A stretch of DNA of 64,000 nucleotides from Flavobacteriales bacterium UBA6772 (GTDB taxonomy: Bacteria; Bacteroidota; Bacteroidia; Flavobacteriales; Flavobacteriaceae): the NCBI GenBank assembly GCA_905181765.1, contig CAJIYW010000006.1, forward strand, positions 1 through 64,000. Direction: 5' to 3'. The notes beneath the pieces were generated by a model. The model saw nothing but the letters and a program-made list of their open reading frames with translations, was not told where the DNA came from and ran no database searches. Position numbers and translations under genes: made by a program. Positions 28,559 to 37,800 of the stretch are shown piece by piece; the first letter of the stretch is position 1, and every line of letters starts with the position of its first letter.

Positions 28559-29262
28559 TGATAATTAATTGTATAATTATTGATGATGAGCCTTTAGCTA
28601 TCAAAGTGATAAAAAATCATTTGCTGGAAATTGATAAAGTTAACATTATTGATACTTTCAATAGCGCCATTGAAGCTTTAAATTTCCTGAAAGAAAATAC
28701 CATAGACTTAATTTTTTTAGATATTAATATGCCATTATTAGATGGTATAAATTTTATAAAAAGTTTAGAAATAAAGCCATTAATTATTATTACAAGTGCT
28801 TATGATGAATATGCTGTAAAAACATACGAATTAGAGGTACTAGATTACTTGGTAAAACCAATATCTTTTCCTAGATTTTTAAAAGCAATTAATAGAGTTA
28901 GAAAAGAGACTGATTCTAATAGCTCCACTAACAATTTAAAAATTACTAAAAGAGAACATCTTTTTATTAAAGTAGATAAAAAGAAAATGCAAAAAATCTA
29001 TTTAGATGAAATTTTAGTTATTGAATCTTTAAGAGATTATTTAAAAATAAGTACGCTTACAAACAGGTATATTATACACAGTACTTTAACTAGTTTTACA
29101 GATAAATTACCTTCAAATAATTTTATTCGAATACATAGATCTTTTACCATAGCAATAGATAAAATTGAAGTAGTTCAAGGAAATAGTGTAGAAATTGACG
29201 GAATCAAGTATGTTATTGGTAGGTCATATATCGAAAATGTTAAAAAACAAATTCTAGGTTAG
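28558..29262 (+). CDS. LytTR-family response regulator
   Basis: Response regulator of 234 aa. The receiver domain (1-120) has the acidic pair Asp9/Asp10, the phospho-acceptor Asp55 in IFLDINMPLLDG, and the KP dipeptide in DYLVKPIS. The C-terminal LytTR DNA-binding domain (about 132-234) has HLFIKVDKKKMQKIYLDEIL, IESLRDYLKI and FIRIHRSFTIAIDKI. The gene overlaps the kinase stop by one base (TAATG), so the two are translationally coupled. LytTR proteins typically bind paired direct repeats upstream of their targets; candidate targets are the divergent N-glycan operon and the genes downstream. It is followed by 235 bp with no gene on this strand. Confidence 0.9.
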   Translation: MIINCIIIDDEPLAIKVIKNHLLEIDKVNIIDTFNSAIEALNFLKENTIDLIFLDINMPLLDGINFIKSLEIKPLIIITSAYDEYAVKTYELEVLDYLVKPISFPRFLKAINRVRKETDSNSSTNNLKITKREHLFIKVDKKKMQKIYLDEILVIESLRDYLKISTLTNRYIIHSTLTSFTDKLPSNNFIRIHRSFTIAIDKIEVVQGNSVEIDGIKYVIGRSYIENVKKQILG

Positions 29263-29497
29263 TCTATTCTAATTTTAATTCACTTTTTAAAAAAGGTGTT
29301 TATTCTATAATCTAAAGGCTTTAGGATATTTGTCTAAACGTTTAACTTTTTGTAGAAATTTAATAGAACCGTTGGGTGATGAAGATTACTTTATAGTTCA
29401 TATTTCTAATGATAACTCATTCTACAATATGAAAAAAAATACATCAAAAAATCAGTTATACCCCTTAAATATATAGAAATAATTCGCTTTTGGGTTT

Positions 29498-29698
29498 CTA
29501 AAGATGGTATCGTCTTAAGGGATTAGTGTTTCCATTGAATAAACTATAATCAAAATAAGTACCTATTAATGGGTTTACGTAATCTACAAGATTCGTTTGT
29601 TGTAGTGTGGTGTTTTCAATTAGAATAGATCTGCTATTACAAGCTGTAATGATAATTATTATAAAAAGTATACCAATTCGAAATATTACTTTTTTCAT
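29498..29698 (-). pseudogene. Second truncated GH92 N-terminal stub
   Basis: The ATG at 29698 (MKKVIFRIG...) gives a lipoprotein signal ending ITACN, then DYVNPLIGTYFDYSLFNGNT, which is the start of the second GH92 subtype (usual continuation YPAIAVPWGMNFW). Similarity ends after NGNTNP and the frame closes with LRRYHL and a stop. The following 235 bp, down to the response-regulator gene, contain nothing resembling GH92 in any frame. So this is a deletion remnant of a different GH92 gene from the stub at 27162. An upstream Met (29719) is in frame but gives a poorer signal peptide. Confidence 0.8.
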
Positions 29699-29765
29699 AC
29701 TTCTAATTTTGATTAACAAACTTTAAATTTTAACTTTAATATTTTAATAGTACACAAAATACTCT

Positions 29766-31061
29766 TTATTTTTCAAAGACTTTAAAAACTTTTAAGCCAT
29801 ACCAACTGATATATATAAAACATAACAACGGTAGTATGAAAGAAAAATTAACTTCAGAAACTCCAAAAATTTTCAAATCATTTACAGCAGTTCCCCCTGC
29901 ATCTATTATTATTCCTTGCATTTTTGGCATTAAAGCACCTCCAACAATTGCCATTACTAGTCCAGCAGCTCCAATTTTAGATTCTTCCTCATTTAAGCCA
30001 CTAAGAGCTATCCCGTAAATCGTTGGAAACATTAAAGACATACAAAATGAAACCCCTACTAAACTATACAAGCCATAAATGCCTTCAATGAAAATGGTAG
30101 TCAAACAAAAAACTACTGCTAACAACGCAAAGTACATTAATAATTTTCCAGCACTTATAAAACGTAACAAATAGGTACCAATAGCTCTACCAATTAAAAA
30201 TACAATAAAAGCAATAAATTGATAATTAGCGGCATTACCACTATTCATTCCAATACCCTCTGCGTATTGATATATATAGGTCCAACACATAATTTGAGCA
30301 CCCACGTAAAAAACTTGTGCAACGACTCCTAAAACATATTTTTTATTTTTGCCTAAAACTTTAAAGGTATCCTTAATACTTGGTATTTCTCCAGAGTCTC
30401 TAACCTGTGGCATTTTACAAACTGCTATTAAAATAAAAACAGCCATTATTACCAATCCAAGAATAACATAGGGATCACGTATTACCAATAAATCTGTAGT
30501 TCTAATTAATGTTTTTTTAGCCTCAAGCAATGCACTGTAATTTTCTATATCGTCTGATTGTAATTTTTTTAAAACAAAGTATTGAGCAACTAATAAGCCC
30601 GCAATTAGTCCTAAAGGATTAAAAGCTTGTGCTAAATTCAAACGCTGAGTTGCAGTTTCTGGAGCACCCATTGCTAAAATATAAGGATTAGCCGTAGTTT
30701 CTAAAAAAGCCAAACCAAATGTTAAAATATAAAGCCCCAAACAAAAAAACCAAAACTGTTCGGTAACCGCAGCAGGATAAAATAATAAAGCTCCTATGGA
30801 ATATAATGCCAAGCCTACTAAAATTCCGGTTTTATACGAATACTTTCTAACAAATAAAGCTGCAGGCAATGCCATACAAAAATAACCTCCATAAAATGCC
30901 ATTTGCACCCAAGCTGCTTGTGAGTTGGATAGTTCCAATACTTTTTTAAAAGCTTGAACCATTGGATCTGTAATAGCATTGGCAAAACCCCAAAGCGCAA
31001 ATAATGAAGTTATTAAAATAAAAGGAATTAATACCTTTTTAGAAACAATAGGTTTTTTCAT
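29766..31061 (-). CDS. fucP: FucP-type sugar:H+ symporter (MFS), copy 2
   Basis: MFS permease of the FucP group, 431 aa and 12 predicted helices. By eye it is nearly nine-tenths identical in protein to copy 1 at 8500-9813 and shares ALWGFANAITDPMVQAF, PETATQRLN and AFNPLG. The two copies differ across most of the gene at DNA level but are identical over 30013-30230 except one base, a pattern expected from gene conversion. Upstream lie three successive hairpins (31091-31182) and a truncated ROK-kinase stub, which suggests the original operon was kinase then permease. Fucose, mannose, glucose or N-acetyl sugars are all possible substrates. Confidence 0.85.
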   Translation of the reverse strand: MKKPIVSKKVLIPFILITSLFALWGFANAITDPMVQAFKKVLELSNSQAAWVQMAFYGGYFCMALPAALFVRKYSYKTGILVGLALYSIGALLFYPAAVTEQFWFFCLGLYILTFGLAFLETTANPYILAMGAPETATQRLNLAQAFNPLGLIAGLLVAQYFVLKKLQSDDIENYSALLEAKKTLIRTTDLLVIRDPYVILGLVIMAVFILIAVCKMPQVRDSGEIPSIKDTFKVLGKNKKYVLGVVAQVFYVGAQIMCWTYIYQYAEGIGMNSGNAANYQFIAFIVFLIGRAIGTYLLRFISAGKLLMYFALLAVVFCLTTIFIEGIYGLYSLVGVSFCMSLMFPTIYGIALSGLNEEESKIGAAGLVMAIVGGALMPKMQGIIIDAGGTAVNDLKIFGVSEVNFSFILPLLCFIYISWYGLKVFKVFEK

Positions 31062-31090
31062 GTTTTATTAAAATTTTATTGATAAAAAAG

Positions 31091-31182
31091 AAAAAAACTA
31101 GACTCTCTAGTTCTTTTCTACGTAATTAACAAAAAAAAATATCTCACTTTGTTAATTATAGTAAACCTTAAATTAGGTTTAC
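31091..31182 (-). promoter_or_regulatory. Three tandem hairpins upstream of fucP copy 2
   Basis: Three adjacent inverted repeats are visible: AACTAGA/TCTAGTT (31096-31112, followed by seven T residues on the minus strand, so a terminator); an 11-bp repeat TAATTAACAAA/TTTGTTAATTA (31123-31133 and 31148-31158); and GTAAACCT/AGGTTTAC (31161-31168 and 31175-31182). They lie between the ROK stub and fucP and may end the stub transcript and/or control fucP. Confidence 0.6.
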
Positions 31183-31287
31183 CCTATGTGTGTAAGATAA
31201 CTAATTTTAAATTAATAGGTTTTTTTTAATTTTCTTCTATTGAAGAATTTAGTCTTTGTTATTTAATTTAACTAAATATAACGTATT

Positions 31288-31377
31288 TTATACTATTTGG
31301 AGTTCTTCTATATCTACAACAGCACTTGTAATATGGCTGCCACCAATATCTATACCTATGGCTATTTTTTTGTTCAT
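31288..31377 (-). pseudogene. ROK-family sugar kinase N-terminal stub (29 codons)
   Basis: Reading from the ATG at 31377 the translation begins MNKKIAIGIDIGGSHITSAV, which is the exact N-terminal phosphate-binding motif (GIDIGGS) of ROK-family sugar kinases such as gluco-, fructo- or mannokinases. It then runs VDIEELQIV and stops after 29 codons. Nothing kinase-like follows before the fucP start at 31061. A ROK kinase beside a FucP permease is a usual pair for phosphorylating an imported hexose, so its loss here is part of the decay of this locus. Too short to be a functional kinase. Confidence 0.75.
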
Positions 31378-31414
31378 TATTTTTATATTTTTGTCTTAAT
31401 TTTCTCTTTTTTAA

Positions 31415-31427
31415 GGAGAAAGAGGGG
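31415..31427. repeat. Short copy of the tRNA-Ser 3' end (possible old attachment site)
   Basis: The 12 bases GGAGAAAGAGGG at 31415-31426 repeat the 3' acceptor end of tRNA-Ser at 31588-31599 in the same orientation. Such direct repeats of a tRNA 3' end mark integration sites. At only 12 bp it could be chance or a small local duplication. Confidence 0.35.
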
Positions 31428-31546
31428 AATTATTTCGTGCGTCCCAGAAAGGAATCCTGAACAAGCATAGAAACCCAAATTCTTTGCAAGAATTTTGTCT
31501 TTTTTATTTTGCAAAAAAAAAACACAAACAAGTTTGGTTTTTTTGG

Positions 31547-31579
31547 AAAAGAAAAACCCACAACTAATGTTGTGGGTTT
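31547..31579 (-). terminator. Intrinsic terminator of tRNA-Ser
   Basis: An 11-bp stem (AAACCCACAAC at 31554-31564, loop TAAT, complement 31569-31579) is followed on the minus strand by TTCTTTTCC. It lies 9 nt beyond the tRNA 3' end. Confidence 0.8.
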
Positions 31580-31587
31580 CTTTTTGC

Positions 31588-31671
31588 GGAGAAAGAGGGA
31601 TTCGAACCCCCGGACCTGTTACAGTCAATAGTTTTCAAGACTACCGCATTCGACCGCTCTGCCATTTCTCC
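31588..31671 (-). tRNA. tRNA-Ser(UGA)
   Basis: Class II tRNA of 84 nt. The acceptor stem GGAGAAA pairs with the 3' TTTCTCC, the anticodon loop CTTGAAA gives anticodon TGA, a long variable arm is present, and the T-loop is TTCGAAT. It marks the change from the glycan-utilisation region to core genes, its 3' end facing the accessory side. Confidence 0.95.
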
Positions 31672-31705
31672 AGTAGTCTCATAAGGTATTCCCTTAATGC
31701 GGGTG

Positions 31706-31713
31706 CAAATATA
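31706..31713 (-). promoter_or_regulatory. -7 promoter box of tRNA-Ser (TATATTTG)
   Basis: The minus strand reads TATATTTG, matching the Bacteroidetes -7 consensus TAnnTTTG. The box ends 34 nt upstream of the tRNA 5' end, a fitting distance for a short leader. Confidence 0.55.
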
Positions 31714-31882
31714 GATTGAATATTTAATTCTAAAAAACAAAAAAGCTATTATTTTTTATCTTTCTTGAATATAATTAAATTTTCAATCTATCTTATTCAT
31801 AATCAAGTACTGTTGCAATAAAGAAAAATATAGGAATCGTTATAAAAGCATAAAATTTAGAAATTACTTATATTCACTTTAG

Positions 31883-31890
31883 TATATTTG
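31883..31890 (+). promoter_or_regulatory. -7 promoter box of aroC (TATATTTG)
   Basis: TATATTTG matches the Bacteroidetes primary-sigma -7 consensus TAnnTTTG and lies 23 nt before the aroC start codon, which implies a short leader with no Shine-Dalgarno sequence. Confidence 0.55.
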
Positions 31891-31913
31891 TAAAATAATT
31901 TAACATAAAAAAA

Positions 31914-32978
31914 ATGTCATTTAATTCTTTTGGAAATTTATTAAGAGTTACAACTTATGGTGAATCTCATGGAACTGCCATTGGTGGTATTATAGATGGT
32001 TTTCCTGCTGGTTTAGAAGTGAACCTTGATGCTATTCAAGAGGAGTTAAATAGACGCAAACCTGGGCAATCTAAAATTGTTACTCAACGTAAAGAACCAG
32101 ATACCGTAGAATTTCTTTCAGGTATTTTTGAAGGAAAAACAACAGGAACCTCAATTGGCTTTATTATTAGAAATACCAATCAGAAATCTAAAGACTACAA
32201 TCATAACACAAATGTTTATAGACCTTCTCATGCAGATTTTACCTATGATCAAAAATATGGATTTAGAGATTTTAGAGGTGGAGGTCGCAGCTCTGCAAGA
32301 GAAACTGCAAATTGGGTAGTTGCTGGTGCTTTAGCCAAACAACTAATTTCATCCATAGAAATAAATGCATTCACCTCTTCTGTTGGTGAAATTTTTATGG
32401 AAAAACCATATCAAGAATTAGACTTTTCTAAAACAGAAAGTAATATTGTTCGGTGTCCTGATGAAGCTTCAGCTGAGAAAATGATTACCAAAATACAAGA
32501 AATTAGAAAAGCAGGTGATACCATTGGTGGAACAATTACTTGTGTTGCACAGAATGTTCCTGTAGGCTTAGGTGAACCAATTTTTAATAAACTACATGCC
32601 GAACTAGGTAAAGCAATGCTTTCTATAAATGCTGTAAAAGGTTTTGAATTTGGTAGTGGGTTTTGTGGTTCGAAAATGAAAGGTACAGAACATAATGATG
32701 TGTTTAATGCTGATGGATCTACTAAAACAAATCTATCTGGTGGAATTCAAGGTGGAATAAGTAACGGAATGGATATCTATTTTAGGGTAGCCTTTAAACC
32801 TGTTGCAACTATTATGAGCTCTCAACAGACTATTAATTCTGAAAGTGAAGTGACAGAAATTACTGGTAAAGGAAGACATGACCCTTGTGTTGTGCCAAGA
32901 GCAGTGCCAATAATAGAGGCTATGACTGCATTAGTTTTAGCAGATTTTTGGTTGCTAAATAGAACAAGACAGATTTAA
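31914..32978 (+). CDS. aroC: Chorismate synthase
   Basis: Chorismate synthase makes chorismate from 5-enolpyruvylshikimate-3-phosphate, the last step of the shikimate pathway, using reduced FMN in the cytoplasm. The three family signatures are present: [19 protein letters not shown] near residue 7, [20 protein letters not shown] near 123, and a C-terminal block with [17 protein letters not shown] near 324-340. The 354-aa length is normal. The gene stands alone with its own promoter, first on the core side of tRNA-Ser. Confidence 0.95.
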   Translation: MSFNSFGNLLRVTTYGESHGTAIGGIIDGFPAGLEVNLDAIQEELNRRKPGQSKIVTQRKEPDTVEFLSGIFEGKTTGTSIGFIIRNTNQKSKDYNHNTNVYRPSHADFTYDQKYGFRDFRGGGRSSARETANWVVAGALAKQLISSIEINAFTSSVGEIFMEKPYQELDFSKTESNIVRCPDEASAEKMITKIQEIRKAGDTIGGTITCVAQNVPVGLGEPIFNKLHAELGKAMLSINAVKGFEFGSGFCGSKMKGTEHNDVFNADGSTKTNLSGGIQGGISNGMDIYFRVAFKPVATIMSSQQTINSESEVTEITGKGRHDPCVVPRAVPIIEAMTALVLADFWLLNRTRQI

Positions 32979-33155
32979 AAATTACTTTAAATTTATTTAT
33001 TTACTTTCGTTCATATAATTCAATCTAAATTAAAGTTTATGTTTGTAATGTATTTCCATTTTAAGGAATAGGAGATATTGGATAAAATAGCAAACCTTAT
33101 TCTAAAATAATCTACAACAGAAAGCTTAAGATAGAATATATCGTATTATTTAAAG

Positions 33156-34251
33156 TTGAAAAAAATACTAATGAATAGTAAAAGGTTGTATTTTATTGAT
33201 ATTATTCGTGCTTTTGCAATTCTAATGATGCTGCAAGGACACTTTATAAATACACTCTTAGCAGATTCCTATAAAAATATAAACGCTATTCCTTATTCTG
33301 TGTGGTCTTACTTCAGAGGAATTACCGCACCAACGTTTTTTACTATTTCAGGTTTAATTTTCACCTATTTATTGCTAAAGGCAAAAGAAAAAGGACAAGA
33401 TAAACTACGAATGCGAAAGGGAATTGTAAGAGGTTTTTTTCTTATTGGTGTTGGTTACTTGCTTAGAATACCATTCTTGTCTTGGTTTTCTGGCTATTTT
33501 AATAGCTATTTTTTAGTTATTGATGTTTTGCAGTGTATTGGTTTAAGTCTTATAATAGTTGTTGTAATCTATTACTTATGTGCAAAAAGAGTACTACTAT
33601 TTTCTTTTATATTATTAGTTCTAGGCTTTTTAATTTTTCTCTCAGAACCATTATACCGTAACATAAGTTTTGACACCCTTCCTGCGCTTCTAAATAATTA
33701 TCTTTCAAAAGATAACGGTTCTATATTTACAATTACCCCTTGGTTTGGATATATTGCATTTGGAGCATATATAGCGACATTATTTCATAAGTATTCAAAT
33801 AGACCTCAACTTTAAAAAAATAACAGTCTTATCTTTCTTTATATTAGGTTGGATCTTAATTATTTATTCTTCTGATATCTTAATTTTACTCCATGAATTA
33901 ATGAATATTCAATTATTTTTAGATGCTGCAAACTATAATTATTTATTTACAAGACTAGGAAATGTATTTTTATACTTTTCTTTTTTCTATGCATTTGAAA
34001 ATTATTTAAAGTTTCCATTAATTTTAAAAATCGGACAAAAAACATTATCTATTTATGTAATTCATTTTACGATTATTTATGGAAGTTTTGTGGGTATTGG
34101 ATTAAATAGAATTATTGGAAAAACATTAACTCCTTGGCAAGCCATTTTTGGCGCATTGTTCTTTATTACTATTGTCTGCTTTATTTCTTTTCATTATGTA
34201 AAAACAAATGCATTTTTATACAAGCATTTGAGAAGTATATTTAAAAAATAA
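33156..34251 (+). pseudogene. HGSNAT/DUF1624-like membrane acyltransferase, one frameshift
   Basis: Polytopic membrane protein beginning (after TTG 33156 or, more likely, ATG 33171) with RLYFIDIIRAFAILMMLQGHF and FRGITAPTFFTISGLIF. These are the first helices of the heparan-alpha-glucosaminide N-acetyltransferase-like (DUF1624) family, with the conserved His in the QGHF position. The frame closes at 33815 after FHKYSNRPQL, but the sequence continues one base out of register (DLNFKKITVLSFF ... TLSIYVIHFTIIYG) to 34251. A one-base gain near 33796-33802 explains both halves, giving about 359 aa. Its substrate is unknown; it may acylate a sugar or membrane component. The indel may be a sequencing error. 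Confidence 0.75.
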
Positions 34252-34375
34252 TAAGCAATTCCATAGTATCTATAATATCTTAAAAGAAGGATATTACTAC
34301 TCCTCCGTTCAAAAAAAAAGTAGCTTAGATATCATATGATCTTCACTACTCTTTTAATGTATATTTAAATAAGTG

Positions 34376-34687
34376 TTATGCTTGACCTGTTGGTCCAAAG
34401 TTCATTGGAACTGGCGGACGCTCATAATCCTTAATTTCACCGTTAGCCTGTTCAAATTTCCTAACATTATCTGCTAAAGCCTTTGCCAACCTTTTTGCAT
34501 GCTGTGGAGTTAATATAATTCTAGATTTTACTTTTGCCTTTGGTACACCTGGCATTATATTAATAAAATCTACAATAAATTCTGAAACAGAATGATTGAT
34601 AATAGCCAAATTAGAGTAGGTTCCTTCTGCGATGGCTTGATCTAATTCTATATTTAATTGTCCGTCTTTGTTTTTATTTTCTTCCAT
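34376..34687 (-). CDS. DUF3467 domain protein
   Basis: Protein of 103 aa matching the DUF3467 family: a central block YSNLAIINHSVSEFIVDFIN, PGVPKAKVKSRIILTPQHAK and a C-terminal proline-rich tail ending PTGQA. No catalytic motif is visible. It follows rpoC by 131 bp across a strong terminator, a placement I recall as common in Flavobacteriaceae. Function is unknown. Confidence 0.85.
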   Translation of the reverse strand: MEENKNKDGQLNIELDQAIAEGTYSNLAIINHSVSEFIVDFINIMPGVPKAKVKSRIILTPQHAKRLAKALADNVRKFEQANGEIKDYERPPVPMNFGPTGQA

Positions 34688-34730
34688 AATTTATTTAATT
34701 TTCAACTTATTTAGCACCTGAAAGGTACAA

Positions 34731-34788
34731 AAAATAAAAAAGTTGAATTGAATTCTATAAAAAACTTACAGAACACAATTCAACTTTT
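34731..34788 (-). terminator. Intrinsic terminator of the rpoBC operon
   Basis: A 13-bp perfect stem (AAAAGTTGAATTG at 34738-34750 with complement 34776-34788, 25-nt loop) is followed on the minus strand by TTATTTTTTG. It lies 30 nt after the rpoC stop. Confidence 0.8.
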
Positions 34789-34818
34789 AAATATTCAACT
34801 TTTAACTAGTAAAAGTTA

Positions 34819-37800
34819 TTAGAAACTCTTTTCTATTTCGTCTTTAGGACCAACTAGAATTTTTTCATAAGACCTCATACCTGTTCCTGCTGGTATTCTC
34901 TTACCAACAATCACATTTTCTTTTAAGCCTTCTAATGTATCTATTTTACCACTTACAGCAGCCTCGTTTAATACTTTTGTAGTCTCCTGGAAAGAAGCTG
35001 CAGAAATAAACGATTTTGTTTGAAGTGATGCTCTTGTAATTCCTTGTAAAACTTGCTCTGCCGTTGCTGGCTTCGCGTCTCTTGCTTCTACTAAGTTTTG
35101 ATCATTTCTTCTTAATAAAGAATTTTCATCTCTTAATTGACGTGCAGAAACAATTTGACCTGGTTTTAAGTTCTCAGAATCTCCAGCCTCTTCAACAACC
35201 TTCATTCCGTAAATTGCATCGTTGTCTTTGATAAAGTCAATTTTATGAATTAATTGATTCTCTAAGAATAAAGTATCTCCAGAATCAATAATTTTAACTT
35301 TACGCATCATTTGACGAACGACTACTTCAAAATGTTTGTCGTTAATTTTCACACCTTGTAAACGATATACTTCTTGTATTTCATTTACTAAGTATTCTTG
35401 CACTGCAGAAGGTCCTTTTATTCTTAAAATATCTGAAGGAGTTGTTGCTCCGTCTGATAATGGCATACCTGCTTTAATAAAGTCATTTTCCTGAACTAAA
35501 ATTTGGTTAGAAAGTTTTACTAAATACTTACTAATATCTCCAGTTTTAGATTCTACGATAATTTCTCTATTACCACGTTTAATTTTCCCGAAAGAAACAA
35601 CACCATCAATCTCTGAAACTACAGAAGGGTTCGATGGGTTACGCGCTTCAAATAATTCTGTTACACGTGGTAAACCTCCAGTAATATCTCCAGCTTTACC
35701 AGATTTTCTTGGAATTTTAACTAACGTATGACCAGATTCTACCATATCATTGTCATTCACCATTAAGTGAGCACCAACTGGTAAACTATAAGAACGCAAA
35801 GCAGTACCATCTTTATCTTCAACAATTAAAGAAGCAATTAATTTCTTGTTCTTAGAATCAATCATTACCATTTCTTGGAAACCTGTTTGCTCATCAACTT
35901 CTACAGAATAGTTAACACCCTGTTGTAAGTTATCGAACTTCACTTTTCCTCCAAACTCAGAAACAATTACACCATTAAATGGATCCCATTGCACAATTAC
36001 ATCTCCTTTTTTGATTGTTTTTCTGTCTTTATCAAAAATAACAGAACCGTAAGGGATAATATTTGTACTCTGCGTAATACCTGTTTTCTTATTTATAATT
36101 TTAATCTCTGCAGTTCTAGAAATAACGATATCTGTTGCATTACCGTCATTATCTTTACCTGATACAGTTCTTAAATCCTCTATCTTTACAGTTCCTTCAA
36201 ACTTAGCAATTAACTTATTCTCTTCAGAAATGTTTCCTGCAACCCCACCAACGTGGAATGTACGCAATGTTAACTGTGTACCTGGCTCTCCAATAGATTG
36301 TGCCGCAATTACACCAACTGCTTCACCAATTTGTACTTTGTTAAGAGTAGATAAACTCTGCCCGTAACATTTTGCACAAATACCTCTAGTAGATTCACAT
36401 GTTAACGCAGATCTAACTTGTACAGAATCAATACCAGACTTTTCAACAGCAATCGCTAGTTTAGAAGTAATTGGTTCGTTTGCTTGTAAAATTATTTCTT
36501 CTGTTAAAGGATGATATACATCATTTAAAGAGACACGTCCTTCAATTCTATCTGATAAAGATTCTACTATCTCATCATTTTTCTTTAATGGATTAACCTC
36601 TAAACCTCTTAATGTACCACAGTCTTCTTCATTAACAATAACATCTTGTGAAACATCTACCAATCTACGTGTTAAATAACCAGCATCTGCCGTCTTTAAA
36701 GCCGTATCTGCAAGTCCTTTACGTGCACCGTGAGTTGAGATAAAATATTCAAGAATTGATAACCCTTCCTTAAAGTTAGAAAGAATTGGATTCTCAATAA
36801 TTTCTCCACCACCTGCTGTAGATTTTTTAGGTTTTGCCATTAATCCACGCATACCTGTTAACTGACGAATTTGTTCTTTAGAACCCCTTGCACCAGAATC
36901 AAGCATCATGTATACCGAGTTGAAACCTTGTTGATCTTCACGTAAACGTTTCATAGATAATTCAGTTAAATCGTTATTGGTTCTTCCCCAAATATCAATT
37001 ACCTGATTGTAACGCTCTTTTTGCGTTAACATACCCATGTTATAATTACCAACAATAACTTCTACCTCTTTATTAGCAGCATCAATCATTCCTTGTTTTT
37101 CCTTAGGAATAATAATATCACCTAATGAGAAAGATAAACCACCTTGGAAGGCGAATTTATATCCCATATTTTTTATTTCATCTAAGAAATCTCCTGTTGT
37201 AGGAATATCTGTAGCTTTTAAAATACCACCAATAATTCCACGTAAGTTTTTCTTAGTCAATACCTCATTAATATAACCAGCTTTCGCAGGAACAACTTCG
37301 TTAAATAAAACTCTACCAACGGTAGTTTTTATAATTCTTCTAACTTGCTCTCCGTTCTCGTCTATATCTAAAGTTCTTACTTTAATACCAGCATTTAAGT
37401 CTACCATTTCTTCGTTAAAAGCAATCGTTACTTCTTCTGGTGAATAAAAAGTTAATCCTTCTCCTTTAATCTTCACTTCCGGAGTAGAAATTCTTTCTTT
37501 AGTCATATAATATAATCCAAGTACCATATCCTGAGAAGGAACTGTTACTGGTGCTCCATTTGCAGGGTTTAAGATATTATGAGAAGCCAACATTAATAAT
37601 TGTGCTTCTAAAATAGCTTCTGGTCCTAATGGTAAGTGAACTGCCATTTGATCTCCATCAAAATCGGCATTAAAGGCAGAACATGCAAGTGGATGTAACT
37701 GTATTGCTTTCCCTTCAATTAATTTTGGTTGAAAAGCTTGTATACCCAGTCTGTGTAAAGTTGGCGCTCTGTTTAATAAAACAGGGTGTCCTTTAATTAC

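Noticed and set aside
31383..31628. Short frames overlapping tRNA-Ser
   Set aside because: They run through the tRNA and its terminator; peptides like [11 protein letters not shown] are well-known false translations of tRNA genes.
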